This document shows positions 1 through 8,658 of a stretch of 52,820 bases of DNA, piece by piece (positions within the stretch are counted from its first letter, which is position 1; every line of letters starts with the position of its first letter). The notes beneath the pieces are model-generated. The model ran no database searches. It had not been told where the DNA came from and worked only from the letters and a program-made list of their open reading frames with translations. Source of the stretch: Nitrospira lenta (lineage in GTDB: Bacteria > Nitrospirota > Nitrospiria > Nitrospirales > Nitrospiraceae); contig CAMDPZ010000006.1 in assembly GCA_945905765.1 (NCBI GenBank), positions 1 through 52,820 on the forward strand, written 5' to 3'. Position numbers and translations under genes: made by a program.

Positions 1-836
1 GGGTCGCACACGGGCGGATGTCCGAAGCCCCAGAGTCCCGCCATGAAGGCCCAGAGGAGCCACCCATGCCAACCCGCCAGCCCCAGCACAATCAACAAGG
101 GCACCATGGCAAAGGCCAGCGTGCGTTGACGCGAACCCCACAGGGCATAGGCCACATGGCCTCCGTCGAGTTGACCGATGGGAATGAGATTCAGCGACGT
201 CACAAACAGGCCGAACCAGGCGGCGAAGCCGATAGGATGCAACACGATATCGGCTTGAGGAGGAAGGGAGCCAACCACCAGCCAGGAGATAAACTGCAAG
301 AGTAACGGCTCGCCCAACTGCAATCCGACGGTCGCGGTCCGATCGACCACCGTTGAGAGATTCAACCCGATCACCAGCGCGACCACCGCTACGACGAAGC
401 CGGCCAGCGGACCGGCCACGCCGATGTCGAAGAGGGCGTGCCGGTTCAAGATCGGGCCTCGCAGCCGGATAATCGCGCCGAACGTGCCGATGAAATAGGG
501 AGGACCTGGGATAAACAAAGGCAATGAGGCCGGCACATGATGGATGCGGGAAAGCACATAATGCCCGCACTCATGGGTCATCAGAATTAGCAGCAGCGTG
601 GCCGCGAAAGGAATCCCGCGCCCGAGCAGCTCTGGATGCTCCAGCAGAAAATCCACCGGCCCGCCGATCGGTCCGTTGTAGGCCTGATAGGCCCCGGCCC
701 ACAAAGTCGTGAAGACCGTCGCCACAAAGAGGCAGATGGGCAGGGTCCATTTCGAAAAGGGCGTCTCCTCGAACTCCTCCTCAAACGGTTCCTCCGCGAT
801 AGTCGGCAACTCGTCTGGACGTTGATCAAAGCTCAT
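1..836 (-). CDS. M50 (site-2 protease type) membrane metalloprotease, 3' end cut by window
   Basis: Seen: the reading frame from the ATG at 836 is open to the window edge (278 codons), so the C-terminus is missing. It has an acidic N-terminus of about 30 residues, then several hydrophobic segments. The zinc-binding HExxH motif is HECGH at residues 88-92 inside a membrane segment. Near the visible end, NLIPIGQLDGGH matches the second M50 motif, whose Asp is the third zinc ligand. Known: M50 proteases cut substrates inside or next to the membrane. Inference: an active intramembrane protease of the short type without an obvious PDZ domain in the visible part. It starts 10 nt after the stop of the metallo-beta-lactamase gene, so the two are probably co-transcribed. 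The substrate is unknown. Confidence 0.88.
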   Translation of the reverse strand, partial: MSFDQRPDELPTIAEEPFEEEFEETPFSKWTLPICLFVATVFTTLWAGAYQAYNGPIGGPVDFLLEHPELLGRGIPFAATLLLILMTHECGHYVLSRIHHVPASLPLFIPGPPYFIGTFGAIIRLRGPILNRHALFDIGVAGPLAGFVVAVVALVIGLNLSTVVDRTATVGLQLGEPLLLQFISWLVVGSLPPQADIVLHPIGFAAWFGLFVTSLNLIPIGQLDGGHVAYALWGSRQRTLAFAMVPLLIVLGLAGWHGWLLWAFMAGLWGFGHPPVCD

Positions 837-846
837 CGCGCTTGTC

Positions 847-1689
847 TCAGTGATCTAAAGCGAATGGATTATGGTCGAGCTCTTCACGCACCGTCGTGGC
901 AGGACCATGACCGGGCAAGAGGATACAGTCGTGCGGCAGTTTCAGCAGGCGCTGCCTCACGGAATCCAGATGGGTCGGGAAAAGATTGGGCGGGACAGAT
1001 TTTCCGATCGATCCGGCAAAGAGGGTGTCGCCGACGAAACAGACTGGCTGCGCCCCGCAATCCATTCGATAACAAATACCGCCCTGCGTATGGCCCGGCG
1101 TCACAAGACAATGGACTGTGAGACCCCCGACCGGAATGGCGCGACCATCCTGCGGCGCCACAAGGCAATCCGCCGCAGGTTTCCAACGCAGGAGACTGAC
1201 ATCCTCAGCCCCCAGATAGACCGGCACAGGCCATCGCGCCAGAAGTTGCTGAATCCCTTCTGCATGGTCCGCATGGCCATGTGTCAGACAGATGCCGATC
1301 AACCGGACTCGATGGGATTCGAGCCAAGCGATCATGGCAGGAGCGTTGTAGGCCGTATCGACGAGGAGCGCCTCACCTGAATCCTGCACGATGTAGCCGT
1401 TGACTCCGTAGCCGTTGATCTCGCCACGGATAGTGGCGATCTCCGGGAGCGAGGGAATCGAAAGGGGCACCCACTGATCAAACACGATCTGTTCCAAAGG
1501 AACAGGGCGAAGCTTGAGCGTGGCAGCGAGAGCGCGCACGTCAGCCTTGTCACGAGGCTGATCGCCTCGTTCGAGCGCAATAACAGAGGCCCCCGAAAGG
1601 CCGGTGAAGCGAGCCACCTCCTCCACGGACCACGCCTGCCCGATGCGGGCCTTCTTGATGATGTCGCAAAAGTCGTCTTCAAGGGGCAT
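847..1689 (-). CDS. MBL-fold hydrolase with N-terminal XRE-type helix-turn-helix
   Basis: 280 residues. Residues 1-70 resemble an XRE/Cro helix-turn-helix (WSVEEVARFTGLSGASVIALE). From about residue 88 a metallo-beta-lactamase fold follows, with the metal motif THGHADH at 136-142 and later the metal-ligand segments TPGHTQGG, VGDTLFAGSIG and LPGHGP. Known: this arrangement is typical of glyoxalase II-like and related hydrolases acting on thioesters or similar bonds. The HTH is an unusual addition, since such hydrolases normally begin directly with the MBL fold. Inference: it may couple DNA binding to metabolite hydrolysis, or the HTH may only serve for dimerisation. It is encoded just upstream of the M50 protease gene. 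Substrate unknown. Confidence 0.85.
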   Translation of the reverse strand: MPLEDDFCDIIKKARIGQAWSVEEVARFTGLSGASVIALERGDQPRDKADVRALAATLKLRPVPLEQIVFDQWVPLSIPSLPEIATIRGEINGYGVNGYIVQDSGEALLVDTAYNAPAMIAWLESHRVRLIGICLTHGHADHAEGIQQLLARWPVPVYLGAEDVSLLRWKPAADCLVAPQDGRAIPVGGLTVHCLVTPGHTQGGICYRMDCGAQPVCFVGDTLFAGSIGKSVPPNLFPTHLDSVRQRLLKLPHDCILLPGHGPATTVREELDHNPFALDH

Positions 1690-1730
1690 GGTTAGCTTTC
1701 AGCTCCGGAGTTTGCGCTCTTCTCTGTGAG

Positions 1731-1823
1731 GGGATGGCCAGACCGTCCTTCACTGCGCGCATCGAGCGAGCACATTCTGATCGTGCGCGCTCTGCGAGCA
1801 AGAAGGATGGTCTGGCTACCCCT
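1731..1823. repeat. REP-like imperfect inverted repeat, copy 1
   Basis: The gap between the M16 and MBL genes holds an imperfect palindrome. The outer arms are GGATGGCCAGACCGTCCTTC and its near reverse complement ending at about 1823. The core contains TGCGCGCATCGAGCGAGCACA's first 20 bases from 1754, and this core recurs at 17175-17197 (minus strand) and 52600-52620. It could form a long hairpin in transcripts of either strand. No transposase lies nearby. Confidence 0.6.
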
Positions 1824-1832
1824 CTCCCCTCT

Positions 1833-3305
1833 TCAATGCTCCGGGGCCAACTTAATTTCCTGCAGATTGCCAAATCCCCCCAGCAACTTCGGCAGGGCCT
1901 CCCCTGCCCCGACCGCCACGATGGTCAATCGCTCCGGATTGAAATGTTTCTTCGCCGCAGCCAGGATCTCTTCCTTCGTCAAGGCCACGACCCTGGCCCG
2001 CAATTGCTGGAGAAAATCAGGAGGAAGCCCGTCGTATTCCAGCTCAACCAGCCGCCCCACGATTGCCGACGAACTGGCGAAAGAGAAGACAAACGAATTC
2101 ACATAGGCCTCTTTGGCCTCCGCCAGCTCGCCGTCCGTCACCAGCTCGGCCCTCATCCGTTCCATGTTCGCGATGAACCGGGCGATGACCTCTTGCGTCG
2201 AGGGGAGCTTCGTCTCCGCCCTCATCAGCCAGACCCCTTGATCATGCACCCCGGTATTCAAACGGCTGCCGACCGAATAGGCCAGGCCCCGCTTGGTCCG
2301 CACATCGTTGAAGAGGCGGCTGCGGAAGGAACTGCCACCCAAGATATCGTTCGCGATCGCGAGGGACACATAGTCCGGATCGCTTTCCTTGATCGACAGA
2401 TGACCGACGCGGAGATGCGTTTGCGAGGTATCCTTGTTCACGAACCGGACGATGGGCTTCCCCGTTTGATTCTGTGGCGCATCGGCAATCGTCAGGGCTG
2501 GAACTTCTCCTGGCTTCCAATCGCCGAATGTTTCACGCAACAGGGCCACCATCGCGGGCTTGTCGAAGTCTCCCGTCACTCCCAGCATCATGCCGTTCGG
2601 ATGGATGGTCTTTCGATGAAAGGCGATCAGATCCTCTCTGGCAATGCGGGCGATGGACTCGACGCTGCTTTCACGCGCCGTCGGGTGCTCCGCTCCATAG
2701 AGAAGCTTCACGAACTCGCGGCTCACGATCGAACCGGGATTATCCTGCCTGCGACGAATCCCTTCGATGGATTGCAGCTTGACCAATTCAACCTGAGCCG
2801 GCTCAAACACCGGAGTCCGGATCAGTCCCGCAAAAATCTGAAGCCCCCGCCTTAAATCTTTACTCAGGACGTCCAGCGAGGCGGAGCCAGATTGGCGGCC
2901 GATCGAAATGCCGACATCCCCGGCGAACTGTTCGAGTTCTTCATCCACTCGTTCCGCCGACAGACCGCCTCCGCCGCCAGTCCTCATGAGGGAACCGGTC
3001 AGGGACGCCAGACCGACCTTATCCGCTGGATCGAGCCAGCCTCCCGTTTTCATGGTGGCGGTGATGCTGACCAGGGGCAGCTCATGGTCCTCTAGCAGAT
3101 AGACGATGATCCCGTTCTCCAGCACCACGCGATCCGGTTCGGGCGGAGTAAACTCAACCGGCTTGAAGGTCATCTGCCTGGGATCGCCCAGCGCCAGGTT
3201 TCCGGCACAAGCACTCAGCACCGGAACAGTGAGGGCCATGAGCATCGCCGTCAGAATAAAGCATCTCCGTTTCACGTTGAACGTTTCACCTTTCACGTTT
3301 GTCAT
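1833..3305 (-). CDS. M16 family peptidase-like lipoprotein, non-catalytic partner
   Basis: 490 residues with a lipoprotein signal: hydrophobic stretch, then LSAC with the lipid-accepting Cys at residue 33. The body has the two-lobed M16 organisation but lacks the zinc motif HxxEH; the corresponding place reads GSLMRTGGGGG. Its start overlaps the stop of the upstream M16 gene (ATGA at 3302-3305), which indicates translational coupling. Known: many bacterial M16 proteases are encoded as pairs of one zinc-bearing and one degenerate subunit that form a clam-shell heterodimer. Inference: this is the degenerate subunit, tethered to a membrane by lipid. The closing lobe contains the Arg/Tyr-type substrate-binding region usual for such partners. 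Confidence 0.88.
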   Translation of the reverse strand: MTNVKGETFNVKRRCFILTAMLMALTVPVLSACAGNLALGDPRQMTFKPVEFTPPEPDRVVLENGIIVYLLEDHELPLVSITATMKTGGWLDPADKVGLASLTGSLMRTGGGGGLSAERVDEELEQFAGDVGISIGRQSGSASLDVLSKDLRRGLQIFAGLIRTPVFEPAQVELVKLQSIEGIRRRQDNPGSIVSREFVKLLYGAEHPTARESSVESIARIAREDLIAFHRKTIHPNGMMLGVTGDFDKPAMVALLRETFGDWKPGEVPALTIADAPQNQTGKPIVRFVNKDTSQTHLRVGHLSIKESDPDYVSLAIANDILGGSSFRSRLFNDVRTKRGLAYSVGSRLNTGVHDQGVWLMRAETKLPSTQEVIARFIANMERMRAELVTDGELAEAKEAYVNSFVFSFASSSAIVGRLVELEYDGLPPDFLQQLRARVVALTKEEILAAAKKHFNPERLTIVAVGAGEALPKLLGGFGNLQEIKLAPEH

Positions 3306-4876
3306 CGCGCCACCTCTCGTTTCGGCGCCGTCGCGATCTTTTTTTCTCCAGCCTTTTTCACCAACGTCGCCACCGTCCGGTTCGTCTTCGTAAAATACTC
3401 AGCCGCTACCCGCTGGATGTCCGCCGGCGTCACGGCGGCAACTTTGTCCCGGGCCTTCAATGCATAGCGCCAATCTTCCGCCACCGTCTGATAGAGGGCC
3501 AACTGAGAGGCGAGGCCTCCATTGGACCGGAGCGCCCGCACTAAATCTGCGTCGAGATTATTCAACACCTTTTCCAGCTCCTTGGCGGAGACCGGTTCCG
3601 TCTTGAGCCGTTCGAGCTCGGCATAGATGGCCGCCTCGACTTCCGCCGTCGTATGGGGCGCGAGCGGTGTAGCGCTGAACACGAACAGGTTCGGGGAACG
3701 GACCCCTGGATAATTCGAATCGGAATTGACCGAGGCGGCGATCCGTTGGTCGCGAACCAGATTGGCATAGAGCCGGGACGTGAGGCCCTCGGTCAGCACC
3801 GCGTCGATCACGTCGAAGACATAGTCGTCCGGATGGCCCAAGGCCGGCTTGTGGAACCCGATGGCCACCGATGGTTCCGCATCAAACTCCACTTCCACGC
3901 GGCGCTCTCCCCGTTGCGGCGGCTCAACCGTCACGATTGACGGCTGCGGAGGCGCAGCCGGGATCTTGCCGAAGGTCTGTTCGATCAGGGCCATGACTTC
4001 CTTCGGATTGATATCGCCGACGATAGCGATCGTCGCATTGTCTGGACCGTAATGGGATTTGAAGAAGGCTTCCGTGTCGGCCGGCGTGAGCGACAAAATA
4101 TCCGACTCCCACCCGATGGTCGGAATCCCGTATTGATGAGCGCGGAAGGCGGCCGAGGTGAAGGTTTCGAACAACAGGCCGTTAGGGCTATCGTCGTTCC
4201 GCAACCGCCGCTCCTCCATGACCACGCCTCGCTCTTTATAGAATTCGCGAAGGACCGGATGGGCCATACGGTCGGCTTCGAGCGCAGCCCACAGGGGCAG
4301 GCGATTCGCCGGGAGACTGATCATGTAGCGAGTCAGATCCTTGCCGGTCGAGGCATTGAGCCCGACTCCTCCGTGCCGCTGATAGAGCAAGGCCATCTCA
4401 TTGCCCGCCACGAACTGTCCCGCCTGTTCCTGTAGCTCCGTGAATCGTTTCTGGAGGCGCTCAATGACTCCACGTTCTTCCGGGCTGGCCGGTTTTTCCT
4501 GATTCCTCTTCGCGAGGTCCCGTTGCCGCTGCTCCAGCTCAGTTCCCACGCGAGACAGTTCTTCGAGCAGGGGCCGCTCCTTCTCGTAACTCTTCGTCCC
4601 CACCGTCCTCGTGCCCTTGAAGGCCATATGTTCATAGAGGTGCGCCAAACCTGTCTGGCCGATCTGCTCGTTCACCCCTCCGACCCGGAAGGTCATGTTG
4701 AGGGAGACCACCGGCGTCTGATGCCGCTCGACCATGAGCACGGTCAGGCCATTCGCCAGCTTCTGTTCCACCACGCGATCCGCCAAACTTGGCGACCCGG
4801 CATGGAGCAGATCGAGGTTGAAACTCAAACTGAGCACGACGAGCAACAACATGAAGCGTGGGACGTGAATCCTCAT
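3302..4876 (-). CDS. M16 family zinc peptidase, catalytic subunit
   Basis: 524 residues. An N-terminal signal peptide (hydrophobic residues about 8-25) precedes the M16 fold. The inverted zinc motif HLYEH lies at residues 79-83, followed by MAFKGT as in active family members. There is an inserted charged, probably helical segment at about 100-150 (EEL, ELEQRQRDLAK) before the ERGVVMEERR-type region that carries the downstream zinc ligand. The gene overlaps the HAD gene by ATGA at 4873-4876 and the non-catalytic M16 gene by ATGA at 3302-3305. Inference: a periplasmic peptidase working with the product of the next gene. The substrate cannot be read from the sequence. Confidence 0.92.
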   Translation of the reverse strand: MRIHVPRFMLLLVVLSLSFNLDLLHAGSPSLADRVVEQKLANGLTVLMVERHQTPVVSLNMTFRVGGVNEQIGQTGLAHLYEHMAFKGTRTVGTKSYEKERPLLEELSRVGTELEQRQRDLAKRNQEKPASPEERGVIERLQKRFTELQEQAGQFVAGNEMALLYQRHGGVGLNASTGKDLTRYMISLPANRLPLWAALEADRMAHPVLREFYKERGVVMEERRLRNDDSPNGLLFETFTSAAFRAHQYGIPTIGWESDILSLTPADTEAFFKSHYGPDNATIAIVGDINPKEVMALIEQTFGKIPAAPPQPSIVTVEPPQRGERRVEVEFDAEPSVAIGFHKPALGHPDDYVFDVIDAVLTEGLTSRLYANLVRDQRIAASVNSDSNYPGVRSPNLFVFSATPLAPHTTAEVEAAIYAELERLKTEPVSAKELEKVLNNLDADLVRALRSNGGLASQLALYQTVAEDWRYALKARDKVAAVTPADIQRVAAEYFTKTNRTVATLVKKAGEKKIATAPKREVAR

Positions 4877-5523
4877 ATAAAAAGCTCCATTAATTCTTCC
4901 GGCCGTTCGATAAACCAGTCCGGTTGACAGGCTTCCATCTTGGCGCGATTCCCCATGCCATAGCCGACCGCGCAGACACGAATCCCGGCGTTATGCCCGC
5001 CGTTGATATCGTTGGTACTGTCCCCGATGAGGACGGTACGTTCGGGCGAGACATTCAATTCTTTCATCACATGCAATAGCATACCAGGTTCCGGTTTCAA
5101 TCCGAATCCATGGTCGCCGCCGACGACATACTGAAAATGATCCGCCCCCAACCCCTGGAGAATCACATTCGTGTACTCGATCGCCTTATTAGTGGCCACC
5201 GCCTTCTGCTTGGCGGAAAAATGCGTCAGCATGGCTCCAATGCCGGGATAAAAGGTGGTGCGATCAAGGCAATGGGCCAAGTACTGGCTCCGGAACACCC
5301 GCAAAAGCTCCTCGTAGGTGACCCGACTATTCTCGCCGACCGACAGGCGTAACAGTTGTTTCACTCCGTCGCCCACAAACCCGAAGATTTCCTCCAGTGG
5401 CCGCTCCGGCAGTCCCATCTCGGCTAACGTGAGGTTCACCGACGCGGCAATATCCCACTTGGACTCGATAAGCGTCCCATCCAGATCGAAAATCAACAGC
5501 TCGACTGATGTCTTTCCCATCAT
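4873..5523 (-). CDS. HAD-superfamily phosphatase, phosphoglycolate phosphatase-like
   Basis: 216 residues from the ATG at 5523, which overlaps the stop of the upstream gene as ATGA; an ATG at 5520 is an alternative start. A longer upstream in-frame start at 5595 would lie deep inside the preceding gene and was not used. HAD motif I is FDLDGTLIES near the N-terminus, with its nucleophile Asp. Motif II is around the ATNKA segment and motif III/IV is GDSTNDINGGHNAG. A helical cap domain sits between motifs I and II. Known: this class includes phosphoglycolate phosphatase (Gph) and pyrophosphatase PpaX. Inference: a small-metabolite phosphatase; exact substrate uncertain. It is translationally coupled to both neighbours. 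Confidence 0.85.
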   Translation of the reverse strand: MMGKTSVELLIFDLDGTLIESKWDIAASVNLTLAEMGLPERPLEEIFGFVGDGVKQLLRLSVGENSRVTYEELLRVFRSQYLAHCLDRTTFYPGIGAMLTHFSAKQKAVATNKAIEYTNVILQGLGADHFQYVVGGDHGFGLKPEPGMLLHVMKELNVSPERTVLIGDSTNDINGGHNAGIRVCAVGYGMGNRAKMEACQPDWFIERPEELMELFI

Positions 5524-6077
5524 TTGGCCTTTCGCAACTCGTCCCGCAACGAATCGAGCAGACCTCGCTTCGCCTGGTCGGTTTCCTTCATCCACCCTTC
5601 ACGCACGATATTCACCATCCGCTTCTGCCCCACGTGTGGCGGCAGCATCGGCTCGATAATTCTCCATCGATTATTGACGGATTTCACATGAATCCGCACC
5701 TCTTCTGTCTTCACCTCCTGGGTGAAGCTGGCGGTCTCCAGGTTCACCGAACCGAGGACCTGAAAGATGACTGGGATGATCAGTTCGAATCGATCGATCA
5801 CCTCCCATTGGCGGTAATGCTCCGCCACCGTGAAACCCCGAATCACGACGACCTGCCGCCACGTCGGCTCTTCATGCCAATTCGTGTAAGAAGAGACCGC
5901 ATCGATCGACATCACATCGAGCCTGGCCCCCTTATAATCAAGCCCCAAATATCGTTTCACCACATCGGCTGGAGAATGGTCGAGAGAGTTGGTCTGCGCC
6001 GACACGATGTTCGCAGCAAAGAGCCCGCCGATCAGAACCAACAGTACGGCCAGCGGAGCGAACATACGGCGGCTCAT
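5520..6077 (-). CDS. Secreted protein of unknown function
   Basis: 185 residues, not recognised. Residues 1-27 form a signal peptide (hydrophobic core LAVLLVLIGGLFAA, cleavage probably after VSAQ). The mature part starts with SPADVVKRYLGLDYKGARLD and has an alternating beta pattern (VVVIRGFTV, FELIIPVIFQVLG, VRIHVKSV), which suggests a small NTF2-like or lipocalin-sized fold; this is a guess from pattern only. It is the first gene of the minus-strand run leading through the HAD phosphatase into the M16 pair, and its stop overlaps the next start. A role in envelope protein quality control is possible from context alone. Confidence 0.75.
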   Translation of the reverse strand: MSRRMFAPLAVLLVLIGGLFAANIVSAQTNSLDHSPADVVKRYLGLDYKGARLDVMSIDAVSSYTNWHEEPTWRQVVVIRGFTVAEHYRQWEVIDRFELIIPVIFQVLGSVNLETASFTQEVKTEEVRIHVKSVNNRWRIIEPMLPPHVGQKRMVNIVREGWMKETDQAKRGLLDSLRDELRKAK

Positions 6078-6326
6078 AATGGAATCCTATGGAGCTTCAT
6101 GGCATTCGTACCTCCCAATTGTCCTGTCACAGTCCCGGACAACAGCGCGACGCCCTTTCACGTCCTGTTCACCGTATCGGAGCGGGAGAAATCAAAACGG
6201 ACCCGCTGGGGAATGAGGGAAAGCAGTATGGAGCCAGCCAACCCAAAACATCAAGCCAAGCGAACCTAATAGGCTGCTACGGTTTCTTGACCGACAACCC
6301 TCTGCATGGTACTGTGCGCGCCCATT

Positions 6327-7619
6327 ATGAAAACTATAAAAACGACTCGTTCCGCTAAATTATTCGCCGACGCGCAGCAGCTAATTCCCGGTGGCGTGAA
6401 TAGCCCGGTGCGCGCCTTCCTCTCCGTCGGAGGGGCGCCGCGATTTATCAAACGAGCCAAGGGCGCCCGCCTCTACGACGTCGACGGGAACAGCTACATC
6501 GACTATATTCTCTCATGGGGCCCGATGATTTTGGGCCACGCCGCCCCGGCCATCATCCGCACCATCAAGAAGGCCGCCGCGAATGGCACGAGTTATGGCG
6601 CGCCGACCGAGCTGGAAGTCACGCTCGCCCGCATGATCAACCAGGCCTTCCCCTCGATGGAAAAGGTTCGACTGGTGAGTTCCGGCACCGAAGCGGTCAT
6701 GAGCGCGATTCGCGTGGCCCGCGGTTTTACGAAGCGCGACAACATTCTCAAATTCGACGGCTGCTATCACGGTCACGGCGACTACTTGCTGGCGAAAGCC
6801 GGATCCGGTTTGGCCACCTTGGGAATTCCCGACTCGCTCGGAGTCCCGGCCGACTTTGCGAAGCACACCTTGACCGTCCCCTACAACGACATCCGGGCGG
6901 TCCAGCAGATCATCAAAGAGCAGCGGAACACGTTGGCCTGCATCATTGTCGAGCCAATCGCAGGGAATATGGGTGTCGTACCACCGGCGCAGGACTTCCT
7001 CAGGACGCTCCGCCGGCTCACAGCGGAAAACGACATTCTCTTGATTTTCGACGAAGTGATGTCCGGATTCCGCGTCACCTACGGGGGCGCCCAAACGCTC
7101 TACGGCATTACGCCGGACCTGACAGTGCTGGGGAAAATCATCGGCGGAGGGTTGCCGGTCGGCGCCTACGGGGGACGAAAAGAAATCATGAACCTGATCG
7201 CGCCCTCTGGGCCGGTCTACCAGGCGGGAACCTTGTCGGGCAATCCGCTGGCCGTCTCTGCCGGCATTGAAACCCTCAAGCAGCTCAAGGTCCGCGGGGT
7301 CTATAAGAAGCTGGAAGAAAAATCCGCAGCCCTAGCCGAAGGGATCGGTCAGGCAGCCAAGAAAGCCGGCATCCCGCTCACGCAAACCCGAGTCGGTTCG
7401 ATGCTGGGCGCCTTCTTTACCTCAGGCGCAGTGGTGGACTGGAATACCGCGAAACTCTCAGACACGAAGCGCTACGGGCAGTTCTTCCACAAGATGCTGG
7501 AACAGGGCATCTACCTTGCCCCCTCACAATTTGAAGCAGCCTTCCTCTCGACCGCTCACTCAACCAGCGATATCGAAAAAACCATCAAGGCCGCGCACGC
7601 CGCATTCAAGAGTCTCTAG
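6327..7619 (+). CDS. hemL: Glutamate-1-semialdehyde 2,1-aminomutase
   Basis: 430 residues from the ATG at 6327; an in-frame codon 21 nt upstream is less likely because the family begins shortly before LIPGGVNSPVRAF. This PLP enzyme converts glutamate-1-semialdehyde to 5-aminolevulinate, the entry to haem and other tetrapyrroles by the C5 pathway. Seen: the family signature GGVNSPVRAF near the N-terminus, SSGTEAVMSAIRVARG for phosphate binding, DEVMSGFR with the cofactor-contacting Asp, and Schiff-base Lys270 in LGKIIGGGLPVGAYGG. Length is normal. No good Shine-Dalgarno sequence is visible before either start. It stands alone, divergent from the secreted-protein gene. Confidence 0.97.
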   Translation: MKTIKTTRSAKLFADAQQLIPGGVNSPVRAFLSVGGAPRFIKRAKGARLYDVDGNSYIDYILSWGPMILGHAAPAIIRTIKKAAANGTSYGAPTELEVTLARMINQAFPSMEKVRLVSSGTEAVMSAIRVARGFTKRDNILKFDGCYHGHGDYLLAKAGSGLATLGIPDSLGVPADFAKHTLTVPYNDIRAVQQIIKEQRNTLACIIVEPIAGNMGVVPPAQDFLRTLRRLTAENDILLIFDEVMSGFRVTYGGAQTLYGITPDLTVLGKIIGGGLPVGAYGGRKEIMNLIAPSGPVYQAGTLSGNPLAVSAGIETLKQLKVRGVYKKLEEKSAALAEGIGQAAKKAGIPLTQTRVGSMLGAFFTSGAVVDWNTAKLSDTKRYGQFFHKMLEQGIYLAPSQFEAAFLSTAHSTSDIEKTIKAAHAAFKSL

Positions 7620-7697
7620 CCGCCTCGGTCGTGAATCATTTCTCGCATCTTGCGAGATGCAAATTTTAATTGCTCAGATTCAGCAAGTTCTCAGATA

Positions 7698-7740
7698 GCT
7701 CAAAGGCTCAACGTACGTTACATACGTTGAGCCTTTGAGC
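7698..7740. repeat. Perfect 18-bp inverted repeat (hairpin)
   Basis: The arms GCTCAAAGGCTCAACGTA (7698-7715) and its exact reverse complement (7723-7740) are separated by 7 nt. It lies between the convergent hemL gene and a small minus-strand gene. No U-run follows on either strand, so it is not a classical intrinsic terminator. It may protect 3' ends, end transcription from both sides, or be a REP-type element. Confidence 0.75.
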
Positions 7741-7779
7741 AAAACAGAAACGCCGCTGCGGTCGTTTTCGACAGCTTCC

Positions 7780-8010
7780 CTATTCCTCGTCCTCATCCTC
7801 CATGTCCAACACTTCTTGCCGCTTCTGCTCTTCCATCGCGTTATGCAAAAGCATGCGGACGAACATCGAATAGAGCGACCCCTTTTCGAGCGTCCCGCCC
7901 GGAGGAATGGCAATCTTGCCTTCCTTAATCATCCGATCCATCCAAATCTTTTGATCCGGCGCGATCAAGATTGGTAACTCGATCAATCCCACACGTCCCA
8001 TCATATCCAT
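7780..8010 (-). CDS. Small conserved-looking protein, function unknown
   Basis: 76 residues, not recognised. The N-terminal part is mildly hydrophobic (MGRVGLIELPILIAPDQ), the middle holds PPGGTLEKGSLYSMF, and the last dozen residues are acidic (DMEDEDEE). There is no signal peptide. Upstream of the ATG at 8010 the minus strand reads GGAGGCGTCT, so a Shine-Dalgarno sequence (GGAGG) sits at usable spacing, which supports translation. The composition (charged tail, balanced codons) suggests a soluble protein, perhaps a regulatory or accessory factor. Neighbours give no functional hint: hemL converges on it and two tiny genes lie upstream. Confidence 0.6.
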   Translation of the reverse strand: MDMMGRVGLIELPILIAPDQKIWMDRMIKEGKIAIPPGGTLEKGSLYSMFVRMLLHNAMEEQKRQEVLDMEDEDEE

Positions 8011-8051
8011 AGACGCCTCCGTAAAATCGTACTTATTAAAGAAGAACTACA

Positions 8052-8324
8052 TTACACCTGATAGCAAGAGCCGCAGAGCCTCTTCTTCGCCACTCCCACG
8101 ATGCCCCCAGACCACCCGCCAGAGGCTCCTGTGGTCCATAACAGCACGCGAATTTCTTGATTGTCAATCAACTGCTCCCCTCCCTGCTGCCCCGCGCATC
8201 GCGTGCACGGCGTAACCCAAATATCCCGCATTCGTTTGTGAAAGAAGAGCGGAAAAGATACGAGGAGCAAAAACGCGAGGCGAACGGGCTTCTCAATGCC
8301 GTAGAGGCTGAACGGGCCGCGCAC
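8052..8324 (-). CDS. Possible small membrane-anchored four-cysteine protein
   Basis: 90 residues if it starts at the GTG at 8324; an ATG start giving about 59 residues is also possible. Seen: a hydrophobic segment (VRLAFLLLVSFPLFF) followed by two cysteine pairs, CTRC and CGSC, about 40 residues apart, which could bind one metal ion. It begins 8 nt after the stop of the 35-residue membrane peptide gene, so the two may form a mini-operon. No Shine-Dalgarno sequence is obvious. I do not recognise the family; existence as a gene is uncertain. Confidence 0.4.
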   Translation of the reverse strand: MRGPFSLYGIEKPVRLAFLLLVSFPLFFHKRMRDIWVTPCTRCAGQQGGEQLIDNQEIRVLLWTTGASGGWSGGIVGVAKKRLCGSCYQV

Positions 8325-8331
8325 CGCGCAA

Positions 8332-8439
8332 TTAGGGTTTCTTCTTATTCGAGGAATTGTCTGAAAATAACAGCCAGCCGAGCACCATGAATCCAATCGC
8401 GACGCCCGTGATAGCGAGCCACGTTCCAAGCTTATCCAT
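8332..8439 (-). CDS. 35-residue single-span membrane peptide
   Basis: Short frame with an excellent ribosome-binding site: the minus strand reads AAGGAGATACGCTATG, AAGGAG 7 nt before the ATG at 8439. The product has one membrane segment (WLAITGVAIGFMVLGWLLF) and a short basic tail NKKKP, so topology is probably N-out/C-in. Unknown function. The longer frame in the same phase, from 8613, adds an Arg-rich N-terminus without membrane character and lacks a comparable ribosome-binding site. Confidence 0.6.
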   Translation of the reverse strand: MDKLGTWLAITGVAIGFMVLGWLLFSDNSSNKKKP

Positions 8440-8658
8440 AGCGTATCTCCTTATGAGCCCGGACTGTAGCGCAGAGACGATCGCCCTGTCGAGGCGTTCC
8501 ATCGTTTTCCTCGGCAAATAGCACGCCTCGCCACTCGCACATTGAACGCCCTGGCGAGAAGCGCGAGGGGTCACGCTGCTGCCTCGTGCGCGGAGGGCCA
8601 CAGATGCGTACACCCTCTTTTTGAGGACTCCGCCTTGCCCCCATACACTGGCCCAGGG

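Noticed and set aside
1734-2855. 373-residue plus-strand frame opposite the M16 gene
   Set aside because: It lies antisense to a gene with clear family motifs and has a composition typical of a reverse-strand shadow (Arg/His/Gln-rich).
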